This document shows, piece after piece, positions 14,484 through 19,080 of a stretch of 19,080 nucleotides of DNA. Under the pieces are notes generated by a model. That model searched no databases and was not told where the DNA came from. It was given only the letters and a program-made list of their open reading frames with translations. The first letter of the stretch is position 1; each line of letters begins with the position of its first letter. The DNA is from JAVBOF01 sp031550915 (GTDB lineage Bacteria; Bacillota; Clostridia; Christensenellales; MGBC116941): NCBI GenBank assembly GCA_031550915.1, contig JAVBOF010000062.1:1-19080 (forward strand), read 5' to 3'. The position numbers and the translations under genes are program-made.

Positions 14484-14861
14484 ATGAAGTCTTTGGCAGA
14501 ATTGGAAGCTATCCGCAACAAAACGTTGGAAAACGTCAATTTCCGTAAGGACCAAAACGGCACCCGTGTTGTCGTGGGCATGGCGACATGCGGTATAGCC
14601 GCAGGGGCCAGGCCTGTAATGTTGTCATTTATGGATGAGATCAAAAAGCGCGGATTAAACGATGTAACCGTATCCCAGACAGGATGCATAGGCGTTTGCC
14701 GACTGGAACCGCTTGTAGAGGTGTTTCGTCCAAACGAAGAAAAGGTCACCTATGTTAAGATGACACCTGAGCTTGTATCGAGGGTCGTGTCTGAACATAT
14801 TGTAAACGGGCGTGTTGTTGAAGAACTGACCATCGGCTATGCAGAAGCCGAAGATAAATAA
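14484..14861 (+). CDS. hndB: HndB-like thioredoxin-fold [2Fe-2S] ferredoxin
   Basis: A 125-residue ferredoxin-like protein matching the small HndB subunit of NADP-reducing hydrogenases. The signature VGMATCGIAAGA gives Cys36, and TGCIGVCRLEPLVEV gives Cys68 and Cys72. Only three cysteines are visible: where the homologous N-terminal domain of the following HndC has its first ligand (LICGGTGC), this protein has valine. Whether a fourth ligand comes from elsewhere is unknown, though I recall the same pattern as common in this subfamily. The remaining sequence is thioredoxin-like with a hydrophilic C-terminus. The ATG follows an AGGGG site by eight bases. It lies 35 bases after the ATPase gene and 20 before hndC. 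It probably passes electrons within the Hnd complex. Confidence 0.88.
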   Translation: MKSLAELEAIRNKTLENVNFRKDQNGTRVVVGMATCGIAAGARPVMLSFMDEIKKRGLNDVTVSQTGCIGVCRLEPLVEVFRPNEEKVTYVKMTPELVSRVVSEHIVNGRVVEELTIGYAEAEDK

Positions 14862-14881
14862 GGCATTGGGGGACAAGAGGT

Positions 14882-16678
14882 ATGGATTTATATCGTTCAC
14901 ATGTGTTGATATGCGGAGGTACGGGCTGCACCTCCACAGGTTCGGAAACGCTTATAGAAAAGTTTAAGACGGAGATAGACAAAGCAGGCTTGAGCAAGGA
15001 AGTGCTTGTGGTACGAACTGGCTGTTTTGGTCTTTGCGAACACGGGCCCATAGTCATTGTCTATCCTGAAGGCTGTTTTTACAGCCGTATAAAGGCAAAA
15101 GATGTAGAACTTATAGTAAGCGAGCACCTTGTTAAGGGCAGGATAGTCACAAAGCTCCTGCATGACGAATCCGTTGATAAGGATGAAAGCATTAAGTCCC
15201 TCGATGAGATCGGTTTTTATAAAAAACAAAAGCGTGTAGCCCTTCGTAACTGTGGGATCATAGACCCGGAGCAGATAGATGAATACATTGCTTTTGACGG
15301 ATATAAGGCCTTGGGAAAAGCATTGACAGAAATGGAACCTCAGCAGGTAATAGACGTTATTAAGCAGTCTGGCTTGCGTGGAAGGGGTGGCGGTGGATTC
15401 CCTACAGGAACAAAATGGGAATTCGCGGCAAAATCAAAATCCGAAGAAAAATACGTGCTATGCAACGCCGATGAAGGCGATCCGGGCGCTTTTATGGATA
15501 GAAGTGTTTTGGAAGGTGACCCGCACGCTTTAATTGAGGCGATGGAAATAGCCGGATATGCTATAGGCGCAAACCAGGGATATGTATATGTACGCGCGGA
15601 GTATCCAATAGCTGTAAAACGCCTGAATATTGCGATAGAACAAGCCAGGAATTATGGATTGCTTGGAAAAGACATATTCGGAACCGGATTCAGCTTCGAT
15701 CTGGAAATCCGTCTTGGTTCCGGCGCGTTTGTATGCGGAGAAGAGACCGCGCTTATCGCATCAATAGAAGGCCACCGGGGAGAACCCCGTCCGCGACCGC
15801 CTTTCCCGGCCGTCAAAGGACTGTTTGCGGAACCTTCGATCCTGAATAACGTTGAGACCTTCGCCAATATCCCGCAGATATTGCTGCAGGGTGCGGATTG
15901 GTTTTCTTCCATGGGAACGGAAAAAAGTAAGGGTACCAAAGTATTTGCACTTGGCGGAAAGATAAACAATACCGGTCTTGTTGAAATACCAATGGGTACA
16001 AAACTTCGCGAGATCATATATGATATTGGCGGCGGAATACCCGATGGAAAGGCTTTCAAAGCGGCACAAACGGGCGGTCCTTCGGGCGGTTGCATTCCGG
16101 CAAGCCTTTTGGATACGCCGATAGATTATGATAATCTTATTGCAATCGGCTCTATGATGGGTTCCGGTGGAATGATCGTAATGGACGAAGACAATTGCAT
16201 GGTCGATATCGCAAGGTTCTTCCTGGATTTCACGGTGGATGAATCCTGCGGGAAATGCCCGCCTTGCCGCATAGGCACCAAGCGCATGCTTGAGATACTG
16301 GAGAGGATAGTTGAAGGCAAGGGCGAAGAAGGTGATCTGGAAAAGCTGGAAAGCCTTGCGGTTGATATCAAGGCAACGGCGCTTTGCGGACTGGGACAGA
16401 CCGCGCCGAATCCGGTACTTAGCACGATCCGTTATTTCCGCGACGAATACGAAGCGCATATCAGAGACAAAAAATGTCCAGCAGGCCATTGTAAATCCCT
16501 TTTGGAATACTTTATCGTTGAAGATGCCTGCAAAATGTGTGGAGTATGCAAAAAGGTTTGTCCGGTAGATGCGATAAGCGGAGAGATCAAGAAAAAGCAT
16601 GAGATAGACCGCAGCAAATGCGTAAAATGCGGTGCTTGCATAGAAAAATGTAAATTCAACGCGATAGTCAAAAAGTGA
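14882..16678 (+). CDS. hndC: NuoF/HndC-like NAD(P)H- and FMN-binding flavoprotein with ferredoxin domains
   Basis: A 598-residue flavoprotein subunit equivalent to HndC, or HydB of electron-bifurcating hydrogenases, where NAD(P)(H) reacts. Residues 1-95 are a thioredoxin-like [2Fe-2S] domain (Cys11, 16, 48, 52). The NuoF core carries GRGGGGFPTGTKW (167-179) for nucleotide and FMN, ADEGDPGAFMDR (196-207), GAFVCGEETA (281-290), and a 4Fe-4S site in ESCGKCPPC (Cys456, 459, 462) with Cys502. A Cys532/Cys537 pair precedes a C-terminal 2x[4Fe-4S] ferredoxin (Cys550, 553, 556, 560 and 580, 583, 586, 590). This N- and C-terminal extension separates it from complex I NuoF. The start gives the family opening YRSHVLIC; the ribosome site is weak or distant. 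The gene is followed at once by a terminator, with no hydrogenase catalytic gene. Confidence 0.95.
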   Translation: MDLYRSHVLICGGTGCTSTGSETLIEKFKTEIDKAGLSKEVLVVRTGCFGLCEHGPIVIVYPEGCFYSRIKAKDVELIVSEHLVKGRIVTKLLHDESVDKDESIKSLDEIGFYKKQKRVALRNCGIIDPEQIDEYIAFDGYKALGKALTEMEPQQVIDVIKQSGLRGRGGGGFPTGTKWEFAAKSKSEEKYVLCNADEGDPGAFMDRSVLEGDPHALIEAMEIAGYAIGANQGYVYVRAEYPIAVKRLNIAIEQARNYGLLGKDIFGTGFSFDLEIRLGSGAFVCGEETALIASIEGHRGEPRPRPPFPAVKGLFAEPSILNNVETFANIPQILLQGADWFSSMGTEKSKGTKVFALGGKINNTGLVEIPMGTKLREIIYDIGGGIPDGKAFKAAQTGGPSGGCIPASLLDTPIDYDNLIAIGSMMGSGGMIVMDEDNCMVDIARFFLDFTVDESCGKCPPCRIGTKRMLEILERIVEGKGEEGDLEKLESLAVDIKATALCGLGQTAPNPVLSTIRYFRDEYEAHIRDKKCPAGHCKSLLEYFIVEDACKMCGVCKKVCPVDAISGEIKKKHEIDRSKCVKCGACIEKCKFNAIVKK

Positions 16679-16687
16679 TATATACAC

Positions 16688-16714
16688 AAAGGCCCCGAGT
16701 TTTCGGGGCTTTTT
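16688..16714 (+). terminator. Rho-independent terminator ending the hnd operon
   Basis: GCCCCGA (16692-16698) pairs with TCGGGGC (16703-16709) around GTTT, extended by an A:T outer stem and followed by a U run. It starts 10 bases after the hndC stop. Confidence 0.9.
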
Positions 16715-16865
16715 CTATGTGAACCTATCGAATTAAAATAAAGCGGAGATATTTGATTTGGTTTCACCCCGTACAGAAAGAATAATATATTGTCCCGGCT
16801 TTTTATATTTTGAAATCTTATGTAAATTAAACCAAATGATAAGGCATTTTTATTATAAAGCTAGT

Positions 16866-16894
16866 TTGTATCCGAAGCGGAATTTTGGTAGAAT
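16866..16894 (+). promoter_or_regulatory. Promoter for the topoisomerase operon, extended -10 type
   Basis: TTGTAT (16866-16871) and TAGAAT (16889-16894) are 17 bases apart, with TG one base before the -10 box. The stretch from the hnd terminator to this promoter (about 150 bases) holds no gene; a 9-bp inverted repeat is noted separately. Confidence 0.7.
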
Positions 16895-16923
16895 ACATAT
16901 TGAAATTATTGGAGGCTTAATGG

Positions 16924-18882
16924 ATGAAAAAATATACCGTTGAGGATATTCAGGTCCTGGAAGGTTTGGATGCTGTAAGAATGAGACCCGGAATGTATAT
17001 CGGTAGCACCGATTACCGCGGGCTACACCATCTTCTTTGGGAAATAGTCGATAACGCCATAGACGAGGCGGCTAACGGATTCGCGGATAGGATAAGTATA
17101 AACCTTCACGCAGATGGCGCAGTGACGGTTGAGGATAATGGCAGGGGCATTCCCGTAGGAATGCATCAAGAGAAGGGCATAACCGGCGTAGAGCTTGTTT
17201 TTACACAATTGCACGCGGGAGGCAAGTTCAATTCAGAAAACTATAATTTCTCCGGCGGATTACACGGCGTTGGCGCGTCGGTCGTAAACGCGCTTTCGGA
17301 ATGGCTCGTGGCGGATGTGGCTGTCGAGGGCTACCAATATAGGATGGAATTTGCCAGCGTATTTGATACCGCGAGCGGAAAGGTAAAGAGCGGAAAAGCC
17401 AAAACAGGCCTGGAAGAACTCGGAAGGACGCGCAGAAGGGGCAGCAAGATCACTTACCTTCCTGATTCGCGCATATTTGAAACCACAGAGCATAATTTTG
17501 AACTTATTGCTAGGCGCATCAGGGAGCTTTCGTTTCTTAACGCCGGCGTTACCATGGAGCTTACGGATGAGCGGAGCCTGCACGGCGGCGCGCCGAGGCA
17601 TGTGGAATACTGCTGCGACGGCGGATTGAATGATTTTGTTAAATACCTGAACAAGGATAAATCTCCACTATTTGATAAACCGGTATTTATTAGCGGAGAG
17701 AAGGACGGGATACTCGTATCTATGGCTCTTCAATATAACGATAGCTACAATGAAACGGTGTATTCATATGTCAACAATATCTACACCAGCGACGGCGGCA
17801 CGCACGAAACAGGCTTAAAGACAGCGATGACAAAGGCTTTTAATGATTACTTGCGTAAGTCAGGGGTGTTAAAAGAGAAGGATAAAAACCTTGCGGGCGA
17901 AGACTTTCGTGAAGGTCTTACGGCAGTGCTTTCTATTAAGATGATAGACGCTCAGTTTGAAGGCCAGACGAAGGGCAGGCTTGGTAACACCGAAGCAAGA
18001 ATAGCTGTTGAATATGTCGTTATGGAGCATCTTCCACTCTTTCTAGACGATCTTCGCAACGCAGGTATCGTAGGCGCTATCATGGATAAATCCATTAAGG
18101 CCGCAAAGGTCAGAGAGGCGGCACGGAAAGCCAGAAACACTGCAAGGGAAAGAAATAAACTTGAGGGAGCCCCTCTGGTAGGGAAATTATCCAGTTGCAC
18201 TGGCAAAAAAGCGGATGAAAACGAACTGTTTATAGTAGAGGGGGATAGCGCTGGCGGCAGTGCCAAACAGGGAAGGGATCGAAGGTTCCAGGCGATTTTG
18301 CCGCTGCGAGGAAAGCCTCTTAATGTTGAGAAAAAACGGTTGGACCAGGTTTTGGAAAACGAAGAGTTCCGCACGATTATTACAGCGCTGGGCACCAGTA
18401 TAGATGAGGATTTTGACCTTTCAGGGCTGAGATACAATAAGATTATTATACTTTCGGACGCCGATCAGGACGGCGCGCACATTCGGGCGATCTTGCTAAC
18501 TTTTTTCTTTCGTTATATGAAGGAGCTTATTACTGAAGGCCACGTCTACATCGGAATGCCTCCGTTATATAGGATATCCAAGGGCAACAGGCTGGAATAT
18601 GCGTATGACGAAGCAGAGCTAGAGAAAAAATGCAAATCCTTTGGCAAGGATTATAATCTGCAGCGATACAAGGGCCTCGGAGAGATGAACCCCTCACAGC
18701 TTTGGGAGACGACATTGAATCCTTCGACGAGGGCGCTGATGCGCGTAGGATTGGATGACGCGGCTGAGGCGGAAGACAAGGTGACCGTGCTTATGGGGGA
18801 CAAAGTTGAACCTAGAAAGCTTTACATCAGCGAACATGCAGATTTTAATAAAGAAGATAATTTTGAGAGAGCGGAGGGATAG
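16924..18882 (+). CDS. parE: Type II topoisomerase ATPase subunit, probably topoisomerase IV subunit B
   Basis: A 652-residue GyrB/ParE-family subunit that hydrolyses ATP to drive duplex passage. The GHKL ATPase has EIVDNAIDE (40-48), DNGRGIP (71-77) and the lid SGGLHGVGASVVNAL (110-124). The Toprim domain has EGDSAGGSAKQGR (439-451) and SDADQDGAHIR (about 511-521), and a C-terminal QRYKGLGEM follows. Length suits either ParE or GyrB. I favour ParE because the next gene begins like ParC and no dnaA-dnaN-recF replication-origin genes are present; GyrB remains possible. The ATG at 16924 is set by GGAGG eight bases upstream (16911-16915); an out-of-frame ATG at 16920 is ignored. It ends three bases before the partner gene. 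Confidence 0.9.
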   Translation: MKKYTVEDIQVLEGLDAVRMRPGMYIGSTDYRGLHHLLWEIVDNAIDEAANGFADRISINLHADGAVTVEDNGRGIPVGMHQEKGITGVELVFTQLHAGGKFNSENYNFSGGLHGVGASVVNALSEWLVADVAVEGYQYRMEFASVFDTASGKVKSGKAKTGLEELGRTRRRGSKITYLPDSRIFETTEHNFELIARRIRELSFLNAGVTMELTDERSLHGGAPRHVEYCCDGGLNDFVKYLNKDKSPLFDKPVFISGEKDGILVSMALQYNDSYNETVYSYVNNIYTSDGGTHETGLKTAMTKAFNDYLRKSGVLKEKDKNLAGEDFREGLTAVLSIKMIDAQFEGQTKGRLGNTEARIAVEYVVMEHLPLFLDDLRNAGIVGAIMDKSIKAAKVREAARKARNTARERNKLEGAPLVGKLSSCTGKKADENELFIVEGDSAGGSAKQGRDRRFQAILPLRGKPLNVEKKRLDQVLENEEFRTIITALGTSIDEDFDLSGLRYNKIIILSDADQDGAHIRAILLTFFFRYMKELITEGHVYIGMPPLYRISKGNRLEYAYDEAELEKKCKSFGKDYNLQRYKGLGEMNPSQLWETTLNPSTRALMRVGLDDAAEAEDKVTVLMGDKVEPRKLYISEHADFNKEDNFERAEG

Positions 18883-18885
18883 CCG

Positions 18886-19080
18886 TTGGCAGCTAAGAGC
18901 AAGGAATCGGGCGGTGAAGCCGTCCGCGAGAGGATATATGATGTATCGCTGGAAGATGTGATGCATAATTCCATGATGCCGTATGCCGAATACGTAATTA
19001 TGGAACGCGCGCTTCCACGCGTAGAGGACGGATTGAAACCCGTCCAGCGTAGGATATTATATTCTATGATGGAACTGGGC
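18886..19080 (+). CDS. parC: Type II topoisomerase DNA-cleaving subunit, N-terminal fragment, probably topoisomerase IV subunit A
   Basis: Only the first 65 codons lie in the window. The reading frame from a TTG at 18886 encodes a short basic lead, then LEDVMHNSMMPYAEYVIMER and ALPRVEDGLKPVQRRILYSM, the start of the GyrA/ParC breakage-reunion domain. LEDV and KPVQRRILY look closer to Firmicute ParC than to GyrA, which usually has a SYLDYAMSVIV-type segment and KPVHRRILY. The TTG follows the GGAGGG of the preceding gene by seven bases and lies three bases after its stop, so the two subunits are translated in tandem. The active-site tyrosine is beyond the window. Confidence 0.85.
   Translation, partial: MAAKSKESGGEAVRERIYDVSLEDVMHNSMMPYAEYVIMERALPRVEDGLKPVQRRILYSMMELG

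Noticed and set aside
15761..16687. 308-codon minus-strand open frame opposite hndC
   Set aside because: It lies wholly over a strongly conserved flavoprotein gene and its translation shows no domain; it is a codon-bias shadow.
1..19080. CRISPR array, insertion sequence, prophage, tRNA or rRNA genes
   Set aside because: No direct-repeat array, transposase, integrase, terminal inverted repeats, tRNA cloverleaf or rRNA stretch was seen on either strand.

Overview
The window looks like a chromosomal segment from an anaerobic, low-to-moderate GC Gram-positive bacterium of the Clostridia type. The supports are an IscR-like/IscS/IscU iron-sulfur cluster without hscAB or fdx, an Hnd-type (NuoE/NuoF-like) operon of the kind that serves NAD(P)-linked FeFe hydrogenases, an LPKTG cell-wall-anchored surface protein, a lipobox-bearing transport lipoprotein, strong AGGAGG-type ribosome sites, and several TTG starts. 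AUA isoleucine and AGG arginine codons are common in every gene, including the surface protein, so no part looks recently acquired by base or codon use. I cannot place it below class level.

Layout, left to right. (1) 1-2503, plus strand: the 3' three quarters of aspS, a tcdA/ThiF-type gene that overlaps the aspS stop, then trxA with its own promoter. (2) 2589-3965: a shared bidirectional terminator and convergent glyA on the minus strand. (3) 3966-6272: a divergent promoter region, then iscR-like, iscS and iscU as a tight operon ending in a hairpin. (4) 6345-8390: monocistronic thrS with its own promoter and terminator and no room for a T-box leader. (5) 8391-13083: a 1125-residue sortase-anchored surface protein convergent with a solitary NMT1/THI5-like substrate-binding lipoprotein, with a terminator between them. 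(6) 13319-16714: hndA, a stand-alone GHKL ATPase gene, hndB and hndC, with a consensus promoter in front and a strong terminator behind. No hydrogenase catalytic subunit follows. (7) 16866-19080: a type II topoisomerase pair, more like parE-parC than gyrB-gyrA; the second gene runs off the window.

Most genes are housekeeping: two aminoacyl-tRNA synthetases, a tRNA-modification enzyme, thioredoxin, one-carbon metabolism, Fe-S assembly and topoisomerase. The Fe-S machinery would supply clusters to the Hnd proteins, whose visible cysteine motifs account for roughly six clusters. The most interesting parts are the Hnd operon that has a GHKL ATPase inside it and no hydA, the mosaic surface protein, the orphan binding protein with a possibly structured leader, and palindromic elements in the glyA/iscR and hnd promoter regions.
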